From: Minisyncoccota bacterium
GTDB lineage: Bacteria > Patescibacteriota > Minisyncoccia > Phycocordibacterales > JACOZG01
Length of the DNA stretch: 35,892 nt
Assembly (NCBI GenBank): GCA_020057185.1
Contig: JAGVGK010000025.1
Coordinates: 1-35,892, forward strand
Direction: 5' to 3'
A program made the translations under genes and the position numbers. The notes beneath the pieces were generated by a model that saw only the letters and a list, made by a program, of their open reading frames with translations, made no database searches and was not told the origin of the DNA. This document shows, piece by piece, positions 8,229-16,463 of the stretch (positions are counted from its first letter, which is position 1; each line of letters begins with the position of its first letter).

Positions 8229-9134
8229 TTAATTATTAGAAAGACGATTAAGGGCGCGAGTCACAATCGGCATAATATCATCATACATTTTTAGTTGCAT
8301 CACCGACTCGAGCGGGAACCACCGCGCGTCGTCGAGACCTTGATTTTTATTTAAATGGAGTTGAGAGCGATCTTTAGCTTCAGCGAGATAATAGTTGACT
8401 CGTTTTCTGATCTTGCCTTTCTCTGGATCGCTCGCCACATATTCATTATCGCCCAGCGCTTCTTTAATCGTCAAATCGAGCGAGATTTCTTCCTTCACCT
8501 CGCGCTCGGTCCCCGCTTCAACCGTTTCGCCCTTTTCAATATGTCCTTTCGACAGCGTCCAGTAGCCGAAAATGTCGTGGACAAAAGCTAATTCATATCG
8601 ACCGTCGTCGAGCCGAGTATAAACGACCGCACCGCCTAAATTCTCAATCGGCATATCTTCATAACGGATATCTTTGGCGCGGCGTTTCTTAGCGGGAATA
8701 TCATCTTTCCCCGGCTCGCCCATCTCTTTATAAACCGTGCCGAGCACGCCATTCACAAACTTCCCACTATTTTCGCCACCGTAAGTCTTGGCCAATTCAA
8801 TCGCTTCGTTAATCGCCACGCGCGCCGGCACTTCGTGCCGATCAGCGAAAAGCAATTCCCACAAACCAACCCGAAGCACATTGCGATCAATAATCGCGAT
8901 CTTCTCAATCGGCCACTCGGGCGCCGCCTTCTCGATGATGTGATCCAGTTTCGCTCGCTCGGCAATTACTTGATGTACAAGTTGATGGACAAAAATTTGA
9001 TCGTCGAGACCGGGCGCAAATTCATTGATATTCCGTTTGGCAATCTGGTCAATCACTTCTTTTTGCTGTCCATTGAAATCCCACTCAAAGAGTGATTGCA
9101 CCGCAACGCTTCTTGACAAATGCCTATTGGCCAT
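8229..9134 (-). CDS. nusB: NusB antitermination factor fused to a Nudix hydrolase
   Basis: 301 aa. Residues 1-135 are NusB (RSVAVQSLFEWDF; IIDRNVLRVGLWELLF; VAINEAIELAKTYGGENSGKFVNGVLG), which binds boxA RNA with S10 for rRNA antitermination. After a basic linker (AKKRRAKD), residues 155-300 are a Nudix hydrolase with the box GHIEKGETVEAG-TEREVKEEIS; the late Gly of the consensus is Ser here. Nudix enzymes cleave nucleoside diphosphates linked to another group, and this one resembles the small dinucleoside-polyphosphate type. The reading frame is continuous, so this is a true fusion. First gene of nusB-rnc-smc. Whether the two activities are linked is unknown. Confidence 0.92.
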   Translation of the reverse strand: MANRHLSRSVAVQSLFEWDFNGQQKEVIDQIAKRNINEFAPGLDDQIFVHQLVHQVIAERAKLDHIIEKAAPEWPIEKIAIIDRNVLRVGLWELLFADRHEVPARVAINEAIELAKTYGGENSGKFVNGVLGTVYKEMGEPGKDDIPAKKRRAKDIRYEDMPIENLGGAVVYTRLDDGRYELAFVHDIFGYWTLSKGHIEKGETVEAGTEREVKEEISLDLTIKEALGDNEYVASDPEKGKIRKRVNYYLAEAKDRSQLHLNKNQGLDDARWFPLESVMQLKMYDDIMPIVTRALNRLSNN

Positions 9135-9145
9135 TGATAAATTAA

Positions 9146-9161
9146 ATCCGCCATCGCGGAT
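9146..9161. repeat. small palindrome in the nusB leader
   Basis: ATCCGC-catc-GCGGAT, a 6-bp stem with a 4-nt loop, lies in the short gap between rpmF and nusB. The arms resemble the TCCGCC/GGCGGA palindromes found inside rnhB and pheS. It may be an RNA hairpin ahead of nusB or a member of that repeat family. Confidence 0.4.
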
Positions 9162-9183
9162 AAATAAAAAGACCGAACGAGAG

Positions 9184-9417
9184 CTAGCCCTTTTTCTGCT
9201 CGAGCTCTTTCTCCTTACGCTTCTTCTCTTTCTTGGTCAAACGAGCGAGGACATTAATTACCTCGCGATCGCGGTAGAAGCCACAGTTGCCACACGCGAC
9301 ATGACAGCGCTTCATTTGGGCACACTTCTGGCACGGCGCGAGTCGCGGCGCGACGAGCGCGTGATGCGACCGGCGATTGCCGGTATGCGCCCGCGTATGT
9401 CTCATTCGTACAACCAT
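9184..9417 (-). CDS. rpmF: 50S ribosomal protein L32
   Basis: 77 aa. The basic N-terminal segment [17 protein letters not shown] and the zinc ribbon CQKC...CGNC with FYRDREV identify L32, a large-subunit protein near the peptidyl-transferase region. Both CxxC pairs are intact, so this is the zinc-binding form. A Lys/Glu-rich tail ([16 protein letters not shown]) extends the usual length by about 15 residues. The -10 box TAGGAT ends 6 nt before the ATG, so the mRNA should start at or next to the start codon. It lies upstream of nusB-rnc-smc in the same direction. Confidence 0.93.
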   Translation of the reverse strand: MVVRMRHTRAHTGNRRSHHALVAPRLAPCQKCAQMKRCHVACGNCGFYRDREVINVLARLTKKEKKRKEKELEQKKG

Positions 9418-9423
9418 AACTAT

Positions 9424-9429
9424 ATCCTA
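9424..9429 (-). promoter_or_regulatory. extended -10 of rpmF (leaderless)
   Basis: Minus strand TGC-TAGGAT, 6 nt from the ATG at 9417. Confidence 0.5.
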
Positions 9430-9470
9430 GCACCCTTCTTGTCCGCGAGCAAATTTTTTAAAATTGTGAA

Positions 9471-10550
9471 TTAGTCGTGAGCTGGTAGAACAATCTTAAA
9501 CGGCAAATCGCCGGAATCACAAGTTTGAGTGCCCGCTAGACAAACTTGGATTTTATAATTTCCAATCATAGCCACTGTGCCTGAATCCCATTCTGTTCCA
9601 CCGGGCAAAACATTTCCGACAATCCAGTTATATAAACCGCCAGAAACATTTCGGACAATAGTTTCTCCTTGAGTTGGAGAGCAAGGACCACCATCACTAC
9701 AACTTTGGAACTTTAACATCACATCAACCCTCGAATTATTGGTCGTGTTCCATCGTATAGGAAGATTAGCGCCTCGAGTCCATTCTTCCCCGCCGTTTGG
9801 TGAAAGAACCGTGACAGAAGTGGGACGTGAAATAAAAGAGGAAAGAATGGTCTTGAAGAAATTCTCTTCTTGGCTTGGAATAATTACGCCTGGAACATTA
9901 AGATATTTTTGATAATCTGCGTTAATGGGTTTAAACTCAGAGATAAAAGATCGGGACACGAACAAAGTCTTGTTTGTAGATAATGGGAAATAATAAGCGA
10001 AGTTTCCACATCCCTCTGCGCCACTTGTAATTCGATAACCGTGCAAAGAACCGATGTCGAATTGATCAATGAAACCAGGTGAAGTTTGTAATGCGCTACC
10101 TTGGAAAAACTGCTCTACCAAATCACCGCGATTTGCTCGCATTGTGTCCTTAAGACTAGTACCAAATACTTTCAGCGAAACATTAAAGTCTGTAATTTTA
10201 TCGAGTGGTTGACCATCGCCTCTAAAATCACATGGATTAGGATGACGATAAGCAACAGAGTGAGTTAAGAAAACACTTTCTTCCTGTGGAGTAAGTGAGG
10301 CGGAGAGAAGAGATGGATATTGAAATTGAAACGAATTACCAAGATAAGTTTTTAGATTCCCATTGTTATTGACGGGGGCTTGCCCTTGCAACATCGATAG
10401 TTGTTGTTGGAGCAGTTGAACCAAAGATTGGAGCAAGTGAATAAGCGTGGCGATTTGATCTGGTTGCGATGTTTGAGTTTGAGCACTAACAAAAACTGGA
10501 CTTATAATAAACGACATCACCAACAAACCAACAACAATATATTTTTTCAT
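9471..10550 (-). CDS. secreted surface protein with Ser/Thr-rich adhesin-like C-terminal domain
   Basis: 359 aa. The N-terminus is a clear signal peptide (KK, then a hydrophobic core, cleavage likely after VSA near residue 23). A Gln/Leu-rich helix follows (LLQSLVQLLQQQLSMLQGQ). The middle part (about 70-240) is of unknown fold. The last 100 residues begin VTVLSPNGGEEWTRGANLPI-RW, typical of a beta-sandwich repeat found in exported proteins of this bacterial group and often annotated as Kre9/Knh-like. Six Cys in the mature part suggest disulfides. Probably exported and cell-surface attached or released; no membrane anchor or sortase signal is seen. Function unknown. Element B lies upstream. 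Confidence 0.75.
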   Translation of the reverse strand: MKKYIVVGLLVMSFIISPVFVSAQTQTSQPDQIATLIHLLQSLVQLLQQQLSMLQGQAPVNNNGNLKTYLGNSFQFQYPSLLSASLTPQEESVFLTHSVAYRHPNPCDFRGDGQPLDKITDFNVSLKVFGTSLKDTMRANRGDLVEQFFQGSALQTSPGFIDQFDIGSLHGYRITSGAEGCGNFAYYFPLSTNKTLFVSRSFISEFKPINADYQKYLNVPGVIIPSQEENFFKTILSSFISRPTSVTVLSPNGGEEWTRGANLPIRWNTTNNSRVDVMLKFQSCSDGGPCSPTQGETIVRNVSGGLYNWIVGNVLPGGTEWDSGTVAMIGNYKIQVCLAGTQTCDSGDLPFKIVLPAHD

Positions 10551-10624
10551 ATCTGCGAAGTGTACCAGTTAAGTAAAAAAAAAAAATGAACAAAGTTATC
10601 CACAGGTCAAGATTTATAAACCTT

Positions 10625-10664
10625 CCTATACCACATCCGCACGATCGTAGAGTTATGGATAGGA
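10625..10664. repeat. 40-bp mirror-symmetric element, copy B (degenerate)
   Basis: CACGATCGTA (10640-10649) has TATAGG 9 nt away on the minus strand (10630-10625) and ATAGGA 9 nt away on the plus strand (10659-10664). The minus-strand half (CGATCGTGCGGATGTGG) closely resembles the plus half of copy A (CGATCGTGAGGAGTTGG). It lies between rnhB and the secreted-protein gene. The distance of about 75 nt to that gene's ATG would allow a promoter with a leader. Confidence 0.55.
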
Positions 10665-10674
10665 GAGTTTAAAA

Positions 10675-11343
10675 TTAATGTTTTGGGCAAAAATTTTTAA
10701 GAAACGAGCGGCGATGGAGGGGCGAGAGGCCGTGACGGTGGAGAGCGCGATAGTGCGCTCGCGTACCGTAACCTTTGTGAATTTCAAAACCGTAATGGGG
10801 GGAAATTTTAGCCAAACGAATCATTTTTCGATCGCGAGTCACTTTAGCCACAATCGAAGCCAGCATAATCAGCGGGATTTTTTCGTCACCACGAATAATC
10901 GTTTTTTGATTTTTATAAATTTTCGGTGCGTGGAGACTGCCATCGAGTAAGATCCGGCAACGCTCTGGTTCCAAATTAAGCCGATCCAAACAACGCTTAA
11001 TTCCAATTTTCACCGCCCTCACAATCCCCTGCCGATCAATAATTTTTTCACCGACTAACGACACGGCAAATTTCAACTCGCCATTTTTCTGTTTCTGCTT
11101 CAACCACACGAACCACTGCTCGCGTTTTTTCGCCGACAACTTTTTCGAATCCCGCAATCCGCCAGCTGGCGGACCAAAGCCAAGGTCGAACCTTTCAGTG
11201 CCAAGGTTCGACCTTAAATCACTGTCAAGGCGGTGCCTTGACATGAGAGCGACCGCGGCGACACTAACCGGTCCCGCCAATGGCCCCCGTCCCGCTTCGT
11301 CAATGCCAATCACATATTTAATCGTTTTTGTTTTCTTCCTCAT
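10675..11343 (-). CDS. rnhB: ribonuclease HII with palindrome-derived insert
   Basis: 222 aa. RNase HII removes ribonucleotides and RNA primers from DNA-RNA hybrids. Motifs: GIDEAGRGPLAGPV (about 12-25, catalytic DE), LRDSKKLS, LLDG near residue 130 and a C-terminal ASIVAKVTRDRKM with HYGFEIHKGYGT. Between AGPVSVAAVAL and LRDSKKLS, normally a short connection, lies an extra segment of about 28 residues (SRHRLDSDLRSNL...FGPPAGG). It is encoded by three consecutive perfect palindromes at 11158-11243. Because the frame stays open and all catalytic motifs remain, the enzyme is probably active. It is near no obvious operon partner. Confidence 0.93.
   Translation of the reverse strand: MRKKTKTIKYVIGIDEAGRGPLAGPVSVAAVALMSRHRLDSDLRSNLGTERFDLGFGPPAGGLRDSKKLSAKKREQWFVWLKQKQKNGELKFAVSLVGEKIIDRQGIVRAVKIGIKRCLDRLNLEPERCRILLDGSLHAPKIYKNQKTIIRGDEKIPLIMLASIVAKVTRDRKMIRLAKISPHYGFEIHKGYGTRAHYRALHRHGLSPLHRRSFLKNFCPKH
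11158..11243. repeat. three tandem perfect palindromes inside rnhB
   Basis: 11158-11173 is the 16-bp palindrome TCCGCCAGCTGGCGGA. 11182-11215 has 13-bp arms AAGGTCGAACCTT/AAGGTTCGACCTT with an 8-nt loop. 11223-11243 has 9-bp arms TGTCAAGGC/GCCTTGACA with a 3-nt loop. All are in frame with rnhB and encode the non-conserved insert. The first palindrome recurs with one base changed in pheS. Confidence 0.9.
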
Positions 11344-11356
11344 CCTTAATAGTTTA

Positions 11357-11391
11357 ACAAAAAACCGGGGACACAGCGTGTGTTCCCCGGT
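11357..11391 (-). terminator. rho-independent terminator behind the 11403 gene
   Basis: On the minus strand ACCGGGGAACACA pairs with TGTGTCCCCGGT (one bulge), followed by TTTTTTG. It separates the unknown gene from rnhB. Confidence 0.85.
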
Positions 11392-11402
11392 ATCCTCTTG
11401 TT

Positions 11403-11822
11403 TTAAGACAAACCCAATTCGACCAACACCTCGCTAAGTGGTCTAACCTCTGTCTGGTCTTTTGGCCAACCATCGACCGCTTTTTGAGTTTGATCGTGCG
11501 ACTTCTGGTGTTTCGTCATGCAAGCCAACCGTTGGGTGCATGTCTCATGGCTCAAAATAAAATACGGTGGATAAGGTTTCCCATCTGGGTGAGGATTGCG
11601 CTTGACATCATCCTCTCGCCCTTCTCTCAAAAATAAAGCATGAATCGCCAACGGACCCAAAATCGGGTTTGTCTCTGATAAATTTCCCCCAAAACATCTT
11701 TTGGGAGCCATGACATAACTGAGGAAACTATCTTGCTTTTTTCGAGGAGCCTGAACTTTTTTCTCCGCCACTTTCACAGTTTGGTCTGATCCTTTTGATT
11801 TCGATTCCTTTTTGTCGCTCAT
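11403..11822 (-). CDS. unknown soluble protein
   Basis: I do not recognise this 139-aa protein. It has a Lys/Ser-rich, probably disordered N-terminus (about 1-30) and no signal peptide or membrane segment. A central part is rich in Pro, His and Cys (KRCFGGNL; HPDGKPYPPYFILSHETCTQRLACMTKHQKSH); the Cys and His spacing could bind metal but matches no motif I know. A G-rich stretch (TGGGGGTT) precedes the ATG at Shine-Dalgarno distance, so it seems to have a true leader, unlike its core-gene neighbours. It has its own terminator. Possibly an accessory gene. Confidence 0.6.
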   Translation of the reverse strand: MSDKKESKSKGSDQTVKVAEKKVQAPRKKQDSFLSYVMAPKRCFGGNLSETNPILGPLAIHALFLREGREDDVKRNPHPDGKPYPPYFILSHETCTQRLACMTKHQKSHDQTQKAVDGWPKDQTEVRPLSEVLVELGLS

Positions 11823-11918
11823 GTCTAACCCCCATGACTATTTATCACCACTGTTCAATGTCCAAAACGCTACTCAAAATCTAATCCTAACAACGACCGC
11901 TGTCAAGCGACACGCTAT

Positions 11919-11926
11919 GCTATAAT
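11919..11926 (+). promoter_or_regulatory. extended -10 of dnaE (near-leaderless)
   Basis: TGCTATAAT ends 9 nt before the dnaE ATG, giving a predicted leader of 0-3 nt. A weak -35 (TGTCAA) lies near 11901. Confidence 0.7.
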
Positions 11927-11935
11927 CCGAGAATC

Positions 11936-14900
11936 ATGAGTTTCGTTCATCTTCATAATCACAGCAATTACTCGCTTTTGGACGGGCTATCTAAGATTGA
12001 TGGAATGGTAGCTAAAGCCAAACGGCTTGGGATGCCAGCGCTAGCACTGACGGACCATGGTAATCTCTACGGCGCGATTGAATTTTATAAAGCCTGCAAA
12101 GCCAACGACATCAAACCGATCATTGGGGTGGAAGCCTACATCGCCAACCGCAGTCGGCACGACAAAGAACCAAACATCGACAATAAACGCTATCATCTTA
12201 CTTTGCTCGCTAAGAATAAAACTGGTTATCAAAATTTAATTAAACTGGTCACCGCCGCGAACCTCGAAGGTTATTATTACAAACCGCGAATGGACAAGGA
12301 ACTGCTGGCTCAACATCACGACGGAATTATTTGCCTCTCGGGTTGTATGGCCAGCGAACTCGGCCGGGCGCTTCAACATAATGATTCGACTCGCGCCGAA
12401 GTAATTATTCGCGACCATCAAGAAATTTTCGGCGCGGAAAATTATTTCTTGGAGATCATGCATCATCCGAAAATTGAAACCCAAATCGCAATCAAACTAG
12501 CCACAATTGAACTGGCGAAAAAGTTTAAAATCCCGCTAGTCGCCACTCACGATTCTCATTACCTTGAATCGGACGACGCCAAAGCTCACGATACTCTGGT
12601 TGCCATTCAGCAAAATAATTTTGACGATAACAAACGGTTCTCCGCGGTCGGCGAAGATTTTTCTTTCATTGATCAAACGGAGGCCTCCAAACTTTTTGCC
12701 GATACCCCCGAAGCGCTAGCCAACACTCTGCGGATCGCCGACCTCTGTTCGCTGGAATTGGAACTGGGCCAATGGGTTTTCCCGCATTATCCGCTCCCGA
12801 TTGGTCAGAGCTATGATCAGTTGCTCACCCACCAAGCTCAAGAACGATTAATCCCCTACTTAGTTGATCGATCAAATTATGCAGAAGAAGCTAAACTGCG
12901 ACTTGAATATGAACTTAATATTATTATCAAAAAGGGTTATTCGCCTTACTTCCTCGTGGTCTCGGACATCATCAATCACGCTCGCGCTCAAGGAATTTTT
13001 ACCAACACTCGGGGCTCCGCCGCCGGTTCTTTCGTCTCTTATCTGCTCGGAATTACAGGCGTTGATCCGTTGGTTTACAAATTACCTTTCGAGCGTTTCT
13101 TAAATCCGGATCGGCCGTCACCACCGGATATTGATATGGACTTCGCCGACAAACGCCGAGATGAAGTAATCAGTTATGTTAAACAAAAATACGGCGAGGA
13201 CAAAGTGGCGCAGATCGGGACTTTCGGTTCGATGATGGCGCGCGGGGCGGTGCGCGATGTCGCCAGGGCGCTCGGCTTCCCTTACGCGGTCGGTGATCGA
13301 ATTTCTAATTTAATTCCTTTGGGTTCGCAAGGTTTCCCCATGACCATTGCCCGGGCGCTCGAGCTCACACCGGAACTCAAAGAAGCTTACGCGCGCGAAC
13401 CAGACACCAAACAAATTATTGACCTCGCCGAGAAGATCGAGGGCGGACCGCGGCATATCTCCGTTCACGCAGCCGGCGTGGTGATTGCGCCGACCGCGCT
13501 CACCGATTATGTGCCCGTGCAACTTGATCCCAAGGGCGGAAAAATTATCACTCAATATGATATGTACGCGGTCGAAGATACCGGTTTGCTTAAATTAGAC
13601 TTTCTGGGAATTCGTAATCTTTCTATTCTGGAAGATTCGATTCGGTTGGTGAAAAAAATTCATGGTTTAGTAATTCAAATTGATGAAATTCCGCTAGATG
13701 ACAAAAAAACTTTCACCCTTTTAGCTAAGGGCGAAACAAGCGGACTCTTCCAATTAAACGGGAGTGGTATGACCAAGTGTCTCAAGGAACTTCGGCCAAC
13801 CACGATTCATGACATCAACGTGATGGTCGCTCTCTACCGGCCCGGACCGATGGATAACATCAACGAGTACATCGCTCGCAAGCACGGGCAAAAGCCGGTT
13901 AAATTCTTCCATCCCAAAATGAAAAGCTTTCTGGAGACGACTTACGGCGTGCTGGTTTATCAGGATGACCTCTTGATGACGGCGATCGAGGTCGCCGGTT
14001 ATTCGTGGGGTGAAGTGGATAAATTTCGAAAAGCGGTCGGTAAAAAAATTCCGAAAGAGATGGCCAAACAACATCTCCTCTTCGTTGATGGTTGTATCAA
14101 AAATAGTGGAATGAAAAAAGATAAAGCCGAAGAACTTTGGGATTTGTTTGAGCCTTTTGCCGGTTACGGTTTCAATAAAGCGCACGCCGCGAGTTATGGG
14201 AAAGTGGCTTATCAAACCGCTTATATGAAAGCGAATTATCCGGCCGAATATATGACCGCCGTGCTCTCGGCGGAATCGGGCGACATGGAAACCATCGCCG
14301 AAGCCATTATCGAATGTGGGCGTATGGGTTTGCCAGTTTTACCGCCCGATATTAATGAAAGTTTTGGCGATTTCACGGTGTTGAGTGACAAAATTCGTTT
14401 TGGTCTTTATACTATAAAAAATCTTGGCACAGAAATTGCTGAAGTAATTGTGACCGAACGGAAAAAGAAAGGCCCTTTTATCTCTCTCCCTAATTTCCTC
14501 GAACGAATTACTCACCGCAACTTAAATAAAAAATCGCTAGAAGCCCTGATCCAAGCCGGTGCGTTCGATTCATTGGGAATTGATCGAGCAACAATTTTGG
14601 CTAATCTCGATCGCTTGCTCGCTTACAATCGTGATGTCGGCGTCGATCGCCAAAATCAGGGTTCGCTCTTTACCTTGATGGCCGATACTTCCAGTGTGCC
14701 GAGTTTGAAACTTGATCCGGCTCCGCCGGCAACACTTCAAGAAAAACTAGCTTGGGAAAAAGAACTGCTCGGTCTCTATGTCTCCGGTCATCCACTCGAA
14801 CCGTATCGCGCGAAATTCACGGAAGCAAACAGTATTAAAAATCTCAAACAGAAAAAAGAAAACACTGCCGTCGTCGTCGGCGGTTTGATTGAAGAAGTTC

Positions 14901-15109
14901 GGCCAGTCATGACCAAACGCGGTGACCGAATGGCTTTTTTCAAGCTCGCCGATTTCACCGACCGAATTGAAGTCGTCGCCTTCAGCCGGCAATATGAACA
15001 ATACAAAGAACTGCTCGTCGCCGAAAAGTGCATCGCGATCCGCGGGCAACTTTCACTAAGAAACGGTGAGGCCAGCATCGTCCTTGAGAGCGCGAAGGAA
15101 TTAGTGTAG
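11936..15109 (+). CDS. dnaE: DNA polymerase III alpha subunit (DnaE type)
   Basis: 1057 aa. This is the replicative polymerase. The N-terminal PHP domain (1-270) keeps His/Asp-rich metal motifs (HLHNHSNYSLLDG at 5-17, LTDHGNLYGA, ATHDSHY), so PHP-based proofreading is possible. The C-family palm has the catalytic pair in PDIDMDFAD (about 396-404) and the third Asp in KLDFLGIRNL (about 549). The tandem helix-hairpin-helix part and an OB fold (about 965-1045) follow. It is shorter than E. coli DnaE (1160 aa), lacking most of the C-terminal tau-binding region. thrS follows after 10 bp. The -10 sits next to the ATG. Confidence 0.97.
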   Translation: MSFVHLHNHSNYSLLDGLSKIDGMVAKAKRLGMPALALTDHGNLYGAIEFYKACKANDIKPIIGVEAYIANRSRHDKEPNIDNKRYHLTLLAKNKTGYQNLIKLVTAANLEGYYYKPRMDKELLAQHHDGIICLSGCMASELGRALQHNDSTRAEVIIRDHQEIFGAENYFLEIMHHPKIETQIAIKLATIELAKKFKIPLVATHDSHYLESDDAKAHDTLVAIQQNNFDDNKRFSAVGEDFSFIDQTEASKLFADTPEALANTLRIADLCSLELELGQWVFPHYPLPIGQSYDQLLTHQAQERLIPYLVDRSNYAEEAKLRLEYELNIIIKKGYSPYFLVVSDIINHARAQGIFTNTRGSAAGSFVSYLLGITGVDPLVYKLPFERFLNPDRPSPPDIDMDFADKRRDEVISYVKQKYGEDKVAQIGTFGSMMARGAVRDVARALGFPYAVGDRISNLIPLGSQGFPMTIARALELTPELKEAYAREPDTKQIIDLAEKIEGGPRHISVHAAGVVIAPTALTDYVPVQLDPKGGKIITQYDMYAVEDTGLLKLDFLGIRNLSILEDSIRLVKKIHGLVIQIDEIPLDDKKTFTLLAKGETSGLFQLNGSGMTKCLKELRPTTIHDINVMVALYRPGPMDNINEYIARKHGQKPVKFFHPKMKSFLETTYGVLVYQDDLLMTAIEVAGYSWGEVDKFRKAVGKKIPKEMAKQHLLFVDGCIKNSGMKKDKAEELWDLFEPFAGYGFNKAHAASYGKVAYQTAYMKANYPAEYMTAVLSAESGDMETIAEAIIECGRMGLPVLPPDINESFGDFTVLSDKIRFGLYTIKNLGTEIAEVIVTERKKKGPFISLPNFLERITHRNLNKKSLEALIQAGAFDSLGIDRATILANLDRLLAYNRDVGVDRQNQGSLFTLMADTSSVPSLKLDPAPPATLQEKLAWEKELLGLYVSGHPLEPYRAKFTEANSIKNLKQKKENTAVVVGGLIEEVRPVMTKRGDRMAFFKLADFTDRIEVVAFSRQYEQYKELLVAEKCIAIRGQLSLRNGEASIVLESAKELV

Positions 15110-15112
15110 AAT
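15107..15112 (+). promoter_or_regulatory. -10 of thrS overlapping the dnaE stop codon
   Basis: TAGAAT begins on the TAG stop of dnaE and ends 7 nt before the thrS ATG. It could give a leaderless thrS mRNA in addition to read-through from dnaE. Confidence 0.5.
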
Positions 15113-15119
15113 ATTTTCA

Positions 15120-16343
15120 ATGGAAGAACGAGACCACAAGAAACTAGGACCACAGTTGGGTTTATTTTATATCGACCCAATCGTCGGAAAAGGTTTGCCG
15201 ATGTTTTTACCAAAGGGCGCAATTATCAAGCGCTTGTTAGAGCAATATATCATTGAGGAAGAAACCAGGCGCGGTTACCAACATGTCCATACGCCAGATA
15301 TTGCCCGATTAGAACTTTATAAGAAATCCGGCCACTACCCGCATTATCAAGATTCAATGTACGCGCCGATTGAGATTGACGATGAGCAATACATGCTTCG
15401 GCCGATGACCTGCCCGCACCACTTTCAACTCTATCTCTCCGAACCACACAGTTATCGTGACTTGCCAATGCGCATTGCCGAACTGGCTCAACTCTATCGT
15501 TATGAACAATCCGGCGAACTGATGGGCTTGCAACGCCTGCGAACTTTCTGTTTAGCTGACGCGCATATTATTTGCGCCTCCGAGGAACAGGCGATCGAAG
15601 AAATCGACCACGCTCTTGATTTGATTGAGGACATCACTAAAGTTTTCGGACTATCTTTAGGCGAAGACTACCGTTATCGACTTTCCCTCGGCGATCGCAA
15701 CAACAGCGAAAAGTATTTCAAGAATGATCTCGCGTGGGAAAAAGGCGAAAACTTGCTTCGCGAGTTAATGAAAAAACGCGGACGAAAATTTGAAGAAGCG
15801 CCGAATGAAGCCGCTTTCTACGGCCCCAAAATTGATATTCAAATGAAAAATACTAATGGCAAAGAAGACACTGCCTTTACCGTCCAATATGATTTCGGTA
15901 TGCCGGAGCGCTTTGATCTTTCTTATACGAATCAAGACGGCGTGAAGCAAAGAGCTTTCGTGGTTCATCGTTCTTCCATTGGCGCAATCGAACGACTAAT
16001 GGCTTTCCTCATCGAGCACTATGCCGGCGCTTTCCCGCTCTGGCTGGCACCAGTGCAAGTCCTTATTTTACCGATTAGTGATACACATAATGATTATGCG
16101 AAACAAATATTTGACGAATTAAAACGAATGGGAATCCGGACAGAAATAAATTTGGATAACGAAACTTTGGGCAAAAAAATCCGCGCTGGCAAAACTCAAA
16201 AAATTCCTTATCTTGTGGTCATCGGTGACAAAGAAGTTTCCAGCCAAACCCTCACGGCCGAAGGCCGCACCGAAAAACTCGAGGGTCTCACTGTCGCCGA
16301 TTTCATTACTCGTCTGCAAACTGAGATTAAAGAGAAGAAATAA
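15120..16343 (+). CDS. thrS: threonyl-tRNA synthetase lacking TGS and editing domains
   Basis: 407 aa against about 640 for E. coli. It charges tRNA-Thr. It begins directly at the class II catalytic core (LGLFYIDPIVGKGLPMFLPKG). Zn2+ ligands are visible in MTCPHH (about 98) and LADAHII, the motif 2 Arg in YRYEQSGELMGLQRLR, and motif 3 in VHRSSIGAIERLMAFLIEH. The anticodon-binding domain covers about 305-405 (PLWLAPVQVLILPISD). The N1 (TGS) and N2 (editing) domains are missing, so mischarged Ser-tRNA-Thr cannot be cleared in cis. Start: the ATG 10 bp after dnaE; no in-frame N-terminal coding is hidden upstream because that DNA encodes dnaE. Confidence 0.95.
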   Translation: MEERDHKKLGPQLGLFYIDPIVGKGLPMFLPKGAIIKRLLEQYIIEEETRRGYQHVHTPDIARLELYKKSGHYPHYQDSMYAPIEIDDEQYMLRPMTCPHHFQLYLSEPHSYRDLPMRIAELAQLYRYEQSGELMGLQRLRTFCLADAHIICASEEQAIEEIDHALDLIEDITKVFGLSLGEDYRYRLSLGDRNNSEKYFKNDLAWEKGENLLRELMKKRGRKFEEAPNEAAFYGPKIDIQMKNTNGKEDTAFTVQYDFGMPERFDLSYTNQDGVKQRAFVVHRSSIGAIERLMAFLIEHYAGAFPLWLAPVQVLILPISDTHNDYAKQIFDELKRMGIRTEINLDNETLGKKIRAGKTQKIPYLVVIGDKEVSSQTLTAEGRTEKLEGLTVADFITRLQTEIKEKK

Positions 16344-16397
16344 AAAAAGACCACCCACGGTTCGGTCTTTCGACTCGTAACCTCCTGTGTGGGTGGT
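16341..16397 (-). terminator. terminator of gyrB, with alternative hairpins
   Basis: On the minus strand AAAGACC/GGTCTTT (16346-16370) is followed by a run of T. A competing larger hairpin, ACCACCCAC/GTGGGTGGT (16350-16358 / 16389-16397), overlaps it and may stop thrS transcription from the other side. Confidence 0.75.
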
Positions 16398-16463
16398 GGC
16401 CTGTACGCTAGGCGCGGAAAGCAACGCTTCGGTCAGGTATTTGGCATGATATACCTTTACTAT

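Noticed and set aside
10596-10604. Perfect DnaA box TTATCCACA next to a run of 12 A, possible origin of replication
   Set aside because: Only one box lies here; no cluster, no dnaA or dnaN neighbours. Another match (TGTGGATAA near 26960) lies within fba, showing such 9-mers occur by chance.
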